From an uncultured Nocardioides sp. (GTDB lineage: Bacteria; Actinomycetota; Actinomycetes; Propionibacteriales; Nocardioidaceae), in the NCBI RefSeq assembly GCF_947488025.1, contig NZ_CANKYS010000022.1, positions 1 through 32,364 on the forward strand: a stretch of DNA of 32,364 nt, in the 5' to 3' direction. Every line of letters begins with the position of its first letter. Positions within the stretch are counted from its first letter, which is position 1. The notes under the pieces were generated by a model. That model saw nothing but the letters and a program-made list of their open reading frames with translations. It had not been told where the DNA came from and made no database searches. Shown piece by piece: positions 22,858 to 31,940 of the stretch. The position numbers were made by a program, and so were the translations under genes.

Positions 22858-23883
22858 TCAGGCGCCCGGGACGCCGCCGTACGTCTCGCGGGCGTGCTCG
22901 AGCGCCGCCACGTAGCCCGCCCGCTCGTACGCCGACGCGTCCACGTCGCGCGGCACCGCGAGCCGGCCACGGGCCTCGTCCACCCCGGGGAAGCCCTTGC
23001 GTGCCAGCCAGTCGGTGAGGCCGTCGAGCAGGACGGACGCGTGCTCGGGCCCGTGGCGCAGCAGCGACGACGTGCTCATGACGACGTCCGCGCCGGCGAG
23101 GAGGTACGCCGCCACGTCCGCAGCGGTCTCGACCCCCGTCGACGCGGCCAGGGAGCACCCCACGTGGCCGTGCAGGACGGCGATCCAGGTCCGCGCCAGG
23201 GGTGCCTCCACCGGCGTGGAGAGGGGGAACCCCGGGCTCACGACCATGGCCTCCGGATCGACGTCGGGCTGGACGAAGCGATTGAAGAGGACGAGCCCGC
23301 GGGCTCCGGTCCGGTCCAGGCGCAACGCCAGCTCGCCGGGTGAGCTGAAATAGGGGCCGAGCTTGACCGCGACGGGGATCGACACGTTCTCCAGCACCCG
23401 CTCGAGGATCTCGACGTGGCGGTCCTCCACCTGGCGTCCGGTCGTGCGGGGGTCGCCGGGCACGAAGGTGATGTTGAGCTCGACCGCCGCCGCACCAGCC
23501 TCCTGCATCGCGTGCGCGAACAGTGACCAGCCGCCCGGGGTGCTCCCGTTGAGGCTGGCGATCACGGGCACGTCGACCGCCGCCACCGCCCGCTCGACGA
23601 GGCGGAGGTAGCGCTTCGCGCCGCCGGGCTGCGTGGCCGACGGGGACGGCGAGGGGAAGTAGGTCGCGGCCTCGCTGAAGGCGTGCTCGTGCGCCTCCAC
23701 GAGCTGCAGGTCACGCAGCTGCTCGCGGTGCACCTGCTCCTCGAAGAGCGACGGCAGCACCACCGCCGCGACCCCGGCGTCGACGAGGCGACGGACGCCC
23801 GGGACGGTCGAGGCCAGCGGGGACGCGCTCGCCACGAGCGGGTTGCGCAGGGCCAGGCCGAGGTAGCGGGTCGACAGGTCCAT
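22858..23883 (-). CDS. Dihydroorotate dehydrogenase-like flavoprotein of a PFOR operon
   Basis: This 341-residue TIM-barrel protein resembles class 1 DHODH (MDLSTRYLGLALRNPLVASASPL at the start, ALNG-like VIASLNGSTPGGW, VKLGPYFSS, and an ADVVMSTSSLLRHGP phosphate-binding end). The catalytic position is changed: where DHODHs have LNxSCPN, this reads VELNITFVPGDP, with no Cys or Ser. True dihydroorotate oxidation is therefore doubtful. Such DHODH-like genes are regular neighbours of pyruvate:ferredoxin oxidoreductase and GltD-like genes, and a flavin electron-transfer role has been suggested by context only. It starts 3 bases after the PFOR stop. ATG 23883. Confidence 0.85.
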   Translation of the reverse strand: MDLSTRYLGLALRNPLVASASPLASTVPGVRRLVDAGVAAVVLPSLFEEQVHREQLRDLQLVEAHEHAFSEAATYFPSPSPSATQPGGAKRYLRLVERAVAAVDVPVIASLNGSTPGGWSLFAHAMQEAGAAAVELNITFVPGDPRTTGRQVEDRHVEILERVLENVSIPVAVKLGPYFSSPGELALRLDRTGARGLVLFNRFVQPDVDPEAMVVSPGFPLSTPVEAPLARTWIAVLHGHVGCSLAASTGVETAADVAAYLLAGADVVMSTSSLLRHGPEHASVLLDGLTDWLARKGFPGVDEARGRLAVPRDVDASAYERAGYVAALEHARETYGGVPGA

Positions 23884-23886
23884 GTC

Positions 23887-26800
23887 CTACCTCCGGGCGT
23901 CCGTGGCGAACCGGGCCGCGCCCCGGCCCGCCATCTCCTCGTAGGTCGCCCACCGCTGGTCGACCGCCTCCTGCGCCAGGCCCAGCAGGCGCTCTGCCTC
24001 GTCCGGGTCGGCGTCGCGGAGCATCCGGTAGCGCAGCTCCCGGTAGACGTAGTCCTCGAGCCGGATGCGCGGTCGCGGGGAGTCCAGCTGGAACGGGTTG
24101 CCGCCGCTCGCGCGCACCGTGGGGTCGTAGCGGACCAGCGGCCAGTGGCCCGACGCAACGGCCCGGTACTGCTGGTCGAGGCCGTCGCGCATCTCGATGC
24201 CGTGCGCGATGCAGTGGCTGTAGGCGATGACGAGCGAGGGACCGTCGTACGCCTCCGCCTCGCGCAGCGCCGTCAGGGTCTGGTGGGCGTCGGCGCCCAT
24301 CGCCACCCGGGCGACGTAGACGTTGCCGTAGGCGATCGCCTGGAGCGCCAGGTCCTTCTTCGCCAGGTCCTTGCCGCCGGAGGCGAACTTCGCGACGGCG
24401 CCGAGCGGGGTCGCCTTGGACGCCTGCCCGCCGGTGTTGGAGTAGACCTCCGTGTCGAGGACGAGCACGTTGACGTCACGCCCACTGGCCAGGACGTGGT
24501 CCAGGCCGCCGGCGCCGATGTCGTACGCCCACCCGTCGCCACCGACGATCCACACGCTGCGCCGCAGCAGGTGGTCGGCCACGCTGCGCAGGTCCTGGGC
24601 GGCCGGACCGCTCAGTCCCTCGAGCCGCCGCCCCAGCTCGGCGACCCGTTCGCGCTGCGCCTCGAGCGCCGACTCACGGACCTGCTCGGCGCCCAGGACT
24701 GCGTCGGCGAGGTCCGCTCCGACCTCCGCGCGCAGCTCGGCCAACCGCGTACGCGCGAGCGCGGTGTGCAGGTCGGCGGCCAGCCGCAGGCCGAGGCCGA
24801 ACTCGGCGTTGTCCTCGAACAACGAGTTGGACCAGGCCGGTCCACGCCCCTGGGCGTTGCGGGTCCACGGTGTGGTGGGCAGGTTGCCCCCGTAGATCGA
24901 GGAGCAGCCGGTCGCGTTGGCCACCGTCAGGCGCTCGCCGAAGAGCTGCGTCAGCACCTTGAGGTAGGGCGTCTCACCGCACCCCGAGCACGCGCCGGAG
25001 AACTCGAAGAGCGGCAGCAGGAACTGCGTGCCGCGCACGGTGCCGAAGTCGACGCGTGCCCGGTTGTTCACGGGCAGGGTCTCGAAGAAGGCGACGTCCT
25101 GCCGCGCCGGCTCCAGGATCGGCTCGAGCTCCGTGAGGTTGATCGCCCTGCGGGTCGGCTCGCCGAGCGGGCTCACCGGGCAGGCCTCGACGCACAGGGC
25201 ACAGCCCGTGCAGTCCTCGGCGTAGACCTGCAGGGTGTAGCGCGCGCCGGGCAGCCCGACCGCGTTGAGGGGGGCGGACGCGAACGACTCGGGCGCGTCC
25301 TCGAGCTCGCCCTCGTCGTAGTGCTTCGAGCGGATGACGCTGTGGGGGCACACGAAGCTGCACGTCCCGCACTGGATGCAGGTCTCGGGGTCCCACTGCG
25401 CGACCAGGTCGGAGATGCGTCGCTTCTCGTACGCCGTCGTCCCGCTCGGGAAGGTGCCGTCGACCGGCAGGGCGCTGACGGGCAGGGCGTCGCCGCGGCC
25501 GGCCATCATCTCCGCGGTGACCGTGCGCACGAAGTCGGGTGCGTCCGGGGGCACGGGTGGGACCAGCGCGTGCCCGTTCGTGCGGTCGGTGGGCACCGCG
25601 ACCTCGTGCAGGGCCGCCAGGGTGGCGTCGACGGCCGCCTCGTTGCGGCGGACGACCTCGGTCCCGCGCCTGGCGTACGTCGTGCGGATCGCAGCCTTGA
25701 CCTTGGCGATCGCCTCGGCACGAGGGAGCACTCCCGAGATCGCGAAGAAGCAGGTCTGCAGCACGGTGTTCGTGCGCCCGGGGAGCCCCGCGTCCCGCGC
25801 GACGCGGTCGGCGTCGATCGCGAACATCCGCAGGTCCAGGTCATGGATCCGCTCCTGGACGGTGCGGGGGAGTGCGTCCCACACCTGCTCGGGCGGTCGC
25901 GGCGAGTTGAGGAGGAGCGTCGCGCCGCGTCCTGCGGAGCCGAGCACGTCGACCTTCTCCAGCAGCCCGATGTCGTGGCAGCCGACGAAGCCGGCCCGCG
26001 AGACGAGGTAGGGGGCGCGGATCTCGTGCGGCCCGAAGCGGAGGTGGCTGACCGTCACGCCGCCCGACTTCTTCGAGTCGTAGACGAAGTAGGCCTGGGC
26101 GTGCACGTCCGGGTCGGAGCCGAGGATCTTGATCGTGTTCTTGTTGGCGCCGACCGTGCCGTCGGAGCCGATGCCGTGGAAGACGGCCCGCAGCGTCTCC
26201 GGCTCCTCGATGTCGAGGTCGGCGTCCCAGGGCAGGCTGGTGCCGCCGACGTCGTCGGTGATGCCGATCGTGAAGCGCGGCCGGGGCGCGGCCGCGTCCA
26301 GCTCGGCGAGGACGCCCGCGACCATCCCGGGCGTGAACTCCTTGGACGACAGGCCGAAACGGCCGCCGATGACCAGCGGAGCCTGCTCGAGCGTGCCGGC
26401 CACGTGGGCTTCTGCGAGCGTGGCCGCGACGTCGAGGTAGAGGGGCTCGCCGTGCGAACCCGGCTCCTTGGTGCGGTCGAGCACCGCGACCCGCCTGACC
26501 GTGCGCGGCAGGGCCGCCACGAGCTCGGCCGCGGGGAAGGGGCGGTAGAGGCGCACCTGCACCACGCCGACCCGTTCGCCGGACGCGACGAGGTGACGCA
26601 TGGTCTCGCGGGCCGTCTGGGCGCCGGACCCCATCAGCACCACGACGCGCTCCGCCTCCGGGTGGCCGGCGTACTCGACGACGCGGTAGGCGCGGCCGGT
26701 GTGCGTGGCCAGCTCGTCCATCGCCGCCTGCACGGCGGCGGGCGTCCGGGCGTACATCGGGTTCACCGTCTCGCGCGCCTGGAAGTAGACGTCGGGGTTC

Positions 26801-27459
26801 TGCGCGGTCCCGCGGATGAACGGGCGCTCCGGTGTGAGGCCCCGCGACCGGTGCTCGCGCACCAGCTCCTCCGGCACCATCGCGCGCAGCACGTCGTCGT
26901 CGAGCAGGTCGATGGTGTTCATCTCGTGGGAGGTGCGGAAGCCGTCGAAGAAGTGGATGAACGGCACCCGGGTCCGCATCGTCGCGGCCTGCGCCACCAG
27001 GGCGAGGTCGTGCGCCTCCTGCACCGACGCCGACGCGAGCAGCGCGAAACCGGTCTGGCGCACCGCCATCACGTCGGAGTGGTCACCGAAGATCGACAGC
27101 CCCTGCGCCGCGAGGGACCTGGCGGCCACGTGCAGCACCGTGGACGTCAGCTCCCCGGCGATCTTGTAGAGGTTCGGGATCATCAGCAGCAGTCCCTGCG
27201 ACGCGGTGAACGTCGTGCTGAGCGCCCCACCCTGGAGGGCTCCGTGCAGCGCCCCGGCGGCGCCGCCCTCGCTCTGCATCTCGATGACGGCCGGAACCGT
27301 GCCCCACACGTTGGTCCGGCCGTGGCTCGACCACTCGTCCGCGAGCTCGGCCATCGTCGAGGACGGGGTGATCGGGTAGATGGCGCACAGCTCGTTGAGC
27401 CGGTACGCCACGCGCACCGCTGCCTCGTTGCCGTCGATCGTCGCGCGCACGGCGCTCAC
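23887..27459 (-). CDS. nifJ: Pyruvate:ferredoxin (flavodoxin) oxidoreductase
   Basis: A 1190-residue single-chain PFOR, close to the family norm. It converts pyruvate + CoA to acetyl-CoA + CO2 and reduces ferredoxin. In order: domain I with CAIYPITPSS (about 25-34); domains II-III; two [4Fe-4S] motifs CIQCGTCSFVCPHS (near 690) and CTGCALCVEACPVSP (near 748); CSGCGETP (near 820) and NATGCSSIYGGNLPTTPW; and TPP-binding GDGWAYDIG...VLDTEVYSNTGGQASKA (near 970-1010). The chain is intact. I chose GTG 27459, overlapping the GltD-like stop (GTGA); the frame stays open far upstream but that part is antisense to the GltD-like gene. The enzyme is oxygen-sensitive in most organisms, so use in low oxygen is expected. 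Confidence 0.93.
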   Translation of the reverse strand: MSAVRATIDGNEAAVRVAYRLNELCAIYPITPSSTMAELADEWSSHGRTNVWGTVPAVIEMQSEGGAAGALHGALQGGALSTTFTASQGLLLMIPNLYKIAGELTSTVLHVAARSLAAQGLSIFGDHSDVMAVRQTGFALLASASVQEAHDLALVAQAATMRTRVPFIHFFDGFRTSHEMNTIDLLDDDVLRAMVPEELVREHRSRGLTPERPFIRGTAQNPDVYFQARETVNPMYARTPAAVQAAMDELATHTGRAYRVVEYAGHPEAERVVVLMGSGAQTARETMRHLVASGERVGVVQVRLYRPFPAAELVAALPRTVRRVAVLDRTKEPGSHGEPLYLDVAATLAEAHVAGTLEQAPLVIGGRFGLSSKEFTPGMVAGVLAELDAAAPRPRFTIGITDDVGGTSLPWDADLDIEEPETLRAVFHGIGSDGTVGANKNTIKILGSDPDVHAQAYFVYDSKKSGGVTVSHLRFGPHEIRAPYLVSRAGFVGCHDIGLLEKVDVLGSAGRGATLLLNSPRPPEQVWDALPRTVQERIHDLDLRMFAIDADRVARDAGLPGRTNTVLQTCFFAISGVLPRAEAIAKVKAAIRTTYARRGTEVVRRNEAAVDATLAALHEVAVPTDRTNGHALVPPVPPDAPDFVRTVTAEMMAGRGDALPVSALPVDGTFPSGTTAYEKRRISDLVAQWDPETCIQCGTCSFVCPHSVIRSKHYDEGELEDAPESFASAPLNAVGLPGARYTLQVYAEDCTGCALCVEACPVSPLGEPTRRAINLTELEPILEPARQDVAFFETLPVNNRARVDFGTVRGTQFLLPLFEFSGACSGCGETPYLKVLTQLFGERLTVANATGCSSIYGGNLPTTPWTRNAQGRGPAWSNSLFEDNAEFGLGLRLAADLHTALARTRLAELRAEVGADLADAVLGAEQVRESALEAQRERVAELGRRLEGLSGPAAQDLRSVADHLLRRSVWIVGGDGWAYDIGAGGLDHVLASGRDVNVLVLDTEVYSNTGGQASKATPLGAVAKFASGGKDLAKKDLALQAIAYGNVYVARVAMGADAHQTLTALREAEAYDGPSLVIAYSHCIAHGIEMRDGLDQQYRAVASGHWPLVRYDPTVRASGGNPFQLDSPRPRIRLEDYVYRELRYRMLRDADPDEAERLLGLAQEAVDQRWATYEEMAGRGAARFATDARR

Positions 27460-29087
27460 CCCTCCGGGACCATCTCGATGGCGTGCACCGGGCACTGTCG
27501 GAAGCAGGCGCTGCAGCCGGTGCACCGGTCGTAGTCGAACTCGTAGCGCAGGCCCTCCCCGAGCTTCACGACCGCGTCCTCCGGGCAGGCGCCGAGGCAG
27601 CCGTCGCACTCGAAGCAGTTGCCGCACGACAGGCAGCGGCCGGCCTCGAAGGCGGCCTCGTCGGGGGTCAGCCCCGCGACGACCTCGTCGAAGGCGAACA
27701 CCCGCGACCCGGGGTCGAGCTCCGGCTGGCGGCGACGGTCGTGGTCGCCGAAGAACCACGGGTTGAGCAGGTCGAAGCCGGCGAGCGGGTGCTTGTCCCC
27801 GGCCGCCCACACCTCGCCCCGGAGCCAGGCGTCGATGGTGCGGGCCGCGCGCTTGCCGTGGCCCACGCCGACGGTGACGGTGCGCTCGCTCGGTACGACG
27901 TCCCCGCCGGCGAAGACGCCCGGGGCCCCCGTCATCAGCGTCGCCGGCGACACCTGGACGGTCTCGTCGACGATCTCGACGCCCGGGACCGTGCGGAGCA
28001 ACGCGGTGTCGCTCTCCTGCCCGAGCGCGAGGATGAGCGTGTCCGCTGCCAGGCTCTCGAACTGCCCGGTCCCATGCGGTCGACCGTCCTCGTCGAGCTC
28101 CTGCACCTCGACCGTCAGGTCGTCCTCGCCCATGGAGGAGATCGTGCGGAGCCAGTTGATCCGGATGCCCTCCTCCTCCGCGTCCACCGCTTCCTCCTCG
28201 TGGGCCGGCATCTGGTCGCGGGTGCGCCGGTAGACGATGAGCGTGTCCTCGGCCCCGAGGCGGCGCGCCACGCGCGCGGCGTCCATGGCGGTGTTGCCGC
28301 CGCCGTAGACGGCGACCCGGCCGTGCAGCGGCTCCTGCTCGCCGGTTGACGCGTGGCGCAGGAAGCTCACCGCGTCGAGCACCCGGCCCGCGTCCTGGTG
28401 GGGGATGTCGACCCGCTTGGAGAGGTGGGCGCCGATCGCGACGAAGACGGCGTCGAAGCCCCCGGACCGGCGCTCCGCCTCGAGGTCGTCCACCCGGTGC
28501 CCCTGCTCGAGGTGCACCCCGAGGTCGGCGACGCGCTGCACCTCGGCGTCGAGCACGTCGCGAGGCAGCCGGTAGGCCGGGATGCCGTACCGCATCATGC
28601 CGCCCGGTCGCTCCCCACTGTCGCGGACCGTGACGTCGTGCCCGAGGCGCGCGAGGTGGTACGCCGCCGACAGCCCGCTGGGGCCGGAACCGACGACCAG
28701 CACCCGCCTGCCGGTGGGTTCCGGGGGAGGGGCGAACGCCCACCCGTGCTCGATCGCGAGGTCCCCGAGGTGGCGCTCGACCCCGTGGATCGACACGGCG
28801 TCGTCGAGCTCCGCGCGGTTGCAGACGCTCTCGCACGGGTGGTAGCAGACCCTGCCGTGGACGGCCGGGAACGGGTTGTCGTCGGTCAGCTGCCGCCACG
28901 CCTCCTCGGCCCGGCCCGCCTTGACGAGCGCCAGCCAGGCCTGGATGTTCTCGCCGGCGGGACACCCCGCGTTGCACGGCGGCAGCAGGTCGACGTACAC
29001 GGGTCGCTGGGAGCGCACCGGCCCCCCGCGCAGCCGGCCGAGGCCCAGCGGGGCGGGTGGGGTGAGGTCACGATCGGGTCCGGGCAC
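27456..29087 (-). CDS. GltD-like NAD(P)/Fe-S oxidoreductase with ferredoxin tail
   Basis: A 543-residue protein. The N-terminal Fe-S region has CNAGCPAG and CYHPCESVCNR (about 38-90). The FAD site is GSGPSGLSAAYHLARLG, a second dinucleotide site is GGGNTAMDAARVARRLG, and ALGQ...GVFAGGDVV closes the FAD fold (about 380). The C-terminus carries two ferredoxin-like clusters, CLSCGNCFECDGCLGACP and CTGCSACFRQCP. This is the glutamate synthase small-subunit family, used widely to shuttle electrons between NAD(P)H and Fe-S proteins. In this operon it probably passes electrons between reduced ferredoxin and NAD(P) (inference). It is the first gene; GTG 29087 has GGAG upstream. Two DosR-like boxes lie 56-92 bases upstream. 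Confidence 0.87.
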   Translation of the reverse strand: MPGPDRDLTPPAPLGLGRLRGGPVRSQRPVYVDLLPPCNAGCPAGENIQAWLALVKAGRAEEAWRQLTDDNPFPAVHGRVCYHPCESVCNRAELDDAVSIHGVERHLGDLAIEHGWAFAPPPEPTGRRVLVVGSGPSGLSAAYHLARLGHDVTVRDSGERPGGMMRYGIPAYRLPRDVLDAEVQRVADLGVHLEQGHRVDDLEAERRSGGFDAVFVAIGAHLSKRVDIPHQDAGRVLDAVSFLRHASTGEQEPLHGRVAVYGGGNTAMDAARVARRLGAEDTLIVYRRTRDQMPAHEEEAVDAEEEGIRINWLRTISSMGEDDLTVEVQELDEDGRPHGTGQFESLAADTLILALGQESDTALLRTVPGVEIVDETVQVSPATLMTGAPGVFAGGDVVPSERTVTVGVGHGKRAARTIDAWLRGEVWAAGDKHPLAGFDLLNPWFFGDHDRRRQPELDPGSRVFAFDEVVAGLTPDEAAFEAGRCLSCGNCFECDGCLGACPEDAVVKLGEGLRYEFDYDRCTGCSACFRQCPVHAIEMVPEG

Positions 29088-29143
29088 GGTGGGGCTCCTC
29101 CGTCAACTGCTGCCACGGTCGCGCACCGGCGAGGCCGGGCGTA

Positions 29144-29179
29144 GGGGCGAAAGTCCGCTGGGGCCCGGGGGAAGGTCCC
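29144..29179 (-). promoter_or_regulatory. Two DosR/DevR-like boxes before the PFOR operon
   Basis: Read on the minus strand, CGGACTTTCGCCCC (29157-29144) matches the mycobacterial DosR consensus GGGACTTTNGKCCC at 12 of 14 positions. GGGACCTTCCCCCG (29179-29166) matches at 10 of 14. Their centres are about 23 bases apart, roughly two helical turns on the same face. DosR induces genes in hypoxia, NO or CO. No dosRS genes are in the window, so regulation is inferred from sequence only. Confidence 0.5.
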
Positions 29180-29220
29180 GGCACCGGGGGAGCGCGGCGG
29201 CTCCGTGCGGTGACCCGGCC

Positions 29221-30597
29221 TCAGCCCTCCCCGGCGATGAGGAGCCTGTCGTCGAGCCGCTCGAGCTGGAGCCGGATGCGCTGGGTGGTGCGGTCGCCCG
29301 ACTTCATCACGTAGTTGACTGTGTAGCCGACCGTCAGGTCCGAGGGATCGCTGGCGACCTCGGCGAGCGACGCCGACTCGACCTTGCCCCACCACCCCAT
29401 GTAGCCCTCGAAGCCACCGCTGGCGTCCTGGAACTCCGGCGTCAGCTGCTCGAACGCCGCTCGCGGGTTGCTCGTCACGGTGGCGAGGTAGGAGGTGATG
29501 AACGCGTCCATCTGCTCGCGGGTGTCCTCCGCGGTGACCGGGGGACTGGTGCTCTCGGTGGGGGTGGTGGGCTGCGACGACTGCTGCGAGCGCGGCTGCG
29601 GGTCGTCGGGCAGTGCCTCGGGCGTGCCGCGCCCCGCCCAGACGTACGCCGCTGCGACGGCCGCGACCGCGAGCACCGCCGCGGCCGCGAGCCACCCCCA
29701 GCGGGCGCCGTGCCGGCGCGCGGGGGAGGACGTGGCGGGCGGCTGCACGGGCGGCAGCACCCCCGTCTCCTCCCGGACCGGGGCGGGCGCCGGGACGACG
29801 GTGGAGCGCTCGCCGCGGGCGATCCGGGCCAGCTCGTCCCGCACGCGCGGCATCGGCCAGCGCGCCTCCGTGTCGTGGTTCATCATCACCGTGAGCAGTC
29901 CGGCCATCGGGTGGTCGTCGGGCAACCGCGGCGGGTCCTCGTGGACGATCTTGTAGAGCGCGCCGATCAGGTTGTCGCCGACGTCGTAGGGCGGTTTGCC
30001 CGTGAGGGCGTGGTAGAGCGTGGCGCCGAGCGACCACACGTCGCTCGCGGTCGTGGCCGACGAGCCCGACGCCACCTCGGGAGCGAGGTAGGCGGGTGAC
30101 CCGGTCACCAGCCCGGTCTGGGTGAGCGAGGGGTCGTCCTCCGACCGGGCGATCCCGAAGTCGTTGAGCTTCGCGGCGCCGTCGGCGATGAGGATGTTGC
30201 TCGGCTTGACGTCGCGGTGCACGATGCCGTGGTCGTGCGCCTCGACGAGGGCGTCGGCGGTCTGGCCCAGCAGCATCGCGGCCTCGACGGCGTCCATGGG
30301 GCCGGAGCTCCTGACCCGCTCGCTCAGCGTCTCGCCGTCGACGTACTCCATGACGAGCCAGCGCACGTCCTCTTCGTCGACGAGGTCGAAGACGGAGACC
30401 ACGTGCGGGTGGTTGAGGGCCGCGGCGAGACGCGCCTCCCGTTCGGCACGCTCGAGCTCGGCGGCGTCCGACCCCGGGATCAACCCGATGCGCTTGATCG
30501 CGACCTGTCGGCCGAGGACCTCGTCGATGGCGAGGTGCACGGTGCCGGAGCCGCCGCGGCCGATCTGCCTCTCGAGCCTGTACCTGCCTGCGATCAC
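29221..30597 (-). CDS. Transmembrane Ser/Thr protein kinase, paralogue of 21244-22773
   Basis: A 458-residue Hanks-type kinase nearly collinear with the one at 21244: same start MIAGRYRLE, K35 (VAIKRI), HRDVKPSN, DFGIA and YLAPEVASG. Then come a shorter linker, one span (WLAAAAVLAVAAVAAAYVWA), and a C-terminal extracellular module (FEQLTPEFQDASGGFEGYMGWWG) ending in LLIAGEG. It lacks the long Pro-Thr repeats of its sister. The two flank the PFOR operon. GTG 30597 follows GGAGG; the nearest upstream gene is divergent tyrS. Kinase activity is likely since all motifs are intact; ligand and targets unknown. Confidence 0.9.
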   Translation of the reverse strand: MIAGRYRLERQIGRGGSGTVHLAIDEVLGRQVAIKRIGLIPGSDAAELERAEREARLAAALNHPHVVSVFDLVDEEDVRWLVMEYVDGETLSERVRSSGPMDAVEAAMLLGQTADALVEAHDHGIVHRDVKPSNILIADGAAKLNDFGIARSEDDPSLTQTGLVTGSPAYLAPEVASGSSATTASDVWSLGATLYHALTGKPPYDVGDNLIGALYKIVHEDPPRLPDDHPMAGLLTVMMNHDTEARWPMPRVRDELARIARGERSTVVPAPAPVREETGVLPPVQPPATSSPARRHGARWGWLAAAAVLAVAAVAAAYVWAGRGTPEALPDDPQPRSQQSSQPTTPTESTSPPVTAEDTREQMDAFITSYLATVTSNPRAAFEQLTPEFQDASGGFEGYMGWWGKVESASLAEVASDPSDLTVGYTVNYVMKSGDRTTQRIRLQLERLDDRLLIAGEG

Positions 30598-30669
30598 GTA
30601 CCGAACCTCCTGCGTCCTCGCCCTAGGCTAGTGCCCGCAAACCAGACCACCTCACCCCAAGGAATCCAC
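30598..30669. promoter_or_regulatory. Divergent promoter region, kinase 2 / tyrS
   Basis: This 72-base gap contains the minus-strand -10-like TAGCCT (30630-30625), 27 bases before the kinase start and at the same spacing as in the sister kinase. The palindromic CCTAGGCTAG surrounds it and could also supply a plus-strand -10 (TAGGCT) for tyrS. No T-box leader is possible in so short a space. Confidence 0.45.
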
Positions 30670-31935
30670 GTGAGCAGCCCCAACGTCCTCGACGAGCTGG
30701 AGTGGCGCGGCCTCGTCGCGCACTCCACCGACCGCGACGCGCTCCGCGCTGCGCTGGGCGAGGGGAGCGTCAAGTTCTATGTGGGCTTCGACCCGACCGC
30801 CCCGAGCCTCCACATGGGCAACCTGGTCCAGCTCGCCACCGCGCGACGCCTGCAGGATGCCGGCCACACGCCCTACATCCTGGTCGGCGGCGCCACCGGC
30901 ATGATCGGTGACCCACGTGATTCCGGCGAGCGCACGCTCAACACCCTCGACACGGTCAAGGAGTGGACCGAGCGGGTGCGACAGCAGGTCTCGCGCTTCG
31001 TCAGCTTCGAGGGCCACAACGCCGCGACGACGGTCAACAACTACGACTGGACCGCCTCGCTGTCGGTGATCGACTTCCTCCGCGACATCGGGAAGCACTT
31101 CCCGGTCAACCGGATGCTGGCGCGCGACACCGTCAAGCGCCGGCTCGAGTCCGGGATCAGCTACACCGAGTTCTCCTACGTGCTGCTGCAGTCGATGGAC
31201 TTCCTCTCCCTGTTCCGCGAGCACGGCGTCGTGCTGCAGTTCGGCGGCTCCGACCAGTGGGGCAACATCACCGGCGGCGCCGAGCTCGTCCGCCGGGTGG
31301 AGGGGGCGCACGCCTACGCGTTCGCGACCCCCCTGATCACCAAGTCGGACGGCACGAAGTACGGCAAGACCGAGGGCGGCGCGCTCTGGCTCGACTCGGA
31401 GATGATGTCGCCCTACGCCTTCCACCAGTTCTGGCTCAACGTCGAGGACGAGAAGGTGGGCGAGCTGCTCCGGATCTTCACCTTCCTCTCGCGGGAGGAG
31501 ATCGAGGAGCTCGAGCAGCAGACGGCGGACAAGCCGTTCCTGCGCGCGGGCCAGAAGCGCCTGGCCGACGAGGTGACCGCGCTGGTGCACGGCCCCGAGG
31601 AGGTCGAGCACGCCAAGGCGGCGGCCGCCGCCCTGTTCGGCGGGGGAGACCTGTCCGGCATCAAGCCCGACACCCTCGCCTCCGCGCTGAGGGAGGCCGG
31701 CGGTACGACGCTCCCCGCCGGCGAGCTGCCCGGCATCCTCGACCTGCTCGTGGTCTCCGGCCTGTCGAAGAGCAAGGGCGAGGCGCGTCGCACGGTCGCC
31801 GAGGGCGGGGCCTACCTCAACAACGTGCGGGTCGAGGACCCCGACCTGCAGCCCACCCGCTCCGACCTGGTCGCCGGGTCGTGGCTGGTCCTGCGTCGCG
31901 GCAAGAAGAAGTTCGCCGGCGTCGAGGTGGCGTGA
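30670..31935 (+). CDS. tyrS: Tyrosyl-tRNA synthetase
   Basis: This 421-residue class I aminoacyl-tRNA synthetase charges tRNA-Tyr. The HIGH-type motif is H48-M-G-N, the tyrosine-site region includes YTEFSYVLLQSMDF and FGGSDQWGNITGG, and the KMSKS-type loop reads K-Y-G-K-T in SDGTKYGKTEGG. An S4 RNA-binding domain closes the chain (about 355-421: LVVSGLSKSKGEARRTVAEGGAYLNN). Length and order match the bacterial TyrRS of the TyrS type. GTG 30670 has AAGGA upstream. A housekeeping gene; it is followed by a strong hairpin and then rRNA-leader-like DNA. Confidence 0.97.
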   Translation: MSSPNVLDELEWRGLVAHSTDRDALRAALGEGSVKFYVGFDPTAPSLHMGNLVQLATARRLQDAGHTPYILVGGATGMIGDPRDSGERTLNTLDTVKEWTERVRQQVSRFVSFEGHNAATTVNNYDWTASLSVIDFLRDIGKHFPVNRMLARDTVKRRLESGISYTEFSYVLLQSMDFLSLFREHGVVLQFGGSDQWGNITGGAELVRRVEGAHAYAFATPLITKSDGTKYGKTEGGALWLDSEMMSPYAFHQFWLNVEDEKVGELLRIFTFLSREEIEELEQQTADKPFLRAGQKRLADEVTALVHGPEEVEHAKAAAAALFGGGDLSGIKPDTLASALREAGGTTLPAGELPGILDLLVVSGLSKSKGEARRTVAEGGAYLNNVRVEDPDLQPTRSDLVAGSWLVLRRGKKKFAGVEVA

Positions 31936-31940
31936 GGACG

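Noticed and set aside
23683..27534. 1283-codon plus-strand open frame opposite the PFOR gene
   Set aside because: It is antisense to a fully motif-supported PFOR, is rich in Arg/Gly/Val/His repeats with no domain, and is the usual byproduct of high GC3 codon bias.
23887..28977. Reading the PFOR frame upstream as a 1696-residue fusion
   Set aside because: The extra N-terminal 500 codons are antisense-like low-complexity sequence over the GltD-like gene; the GTGA overlap at 27459 gives a normal-length PFOR.
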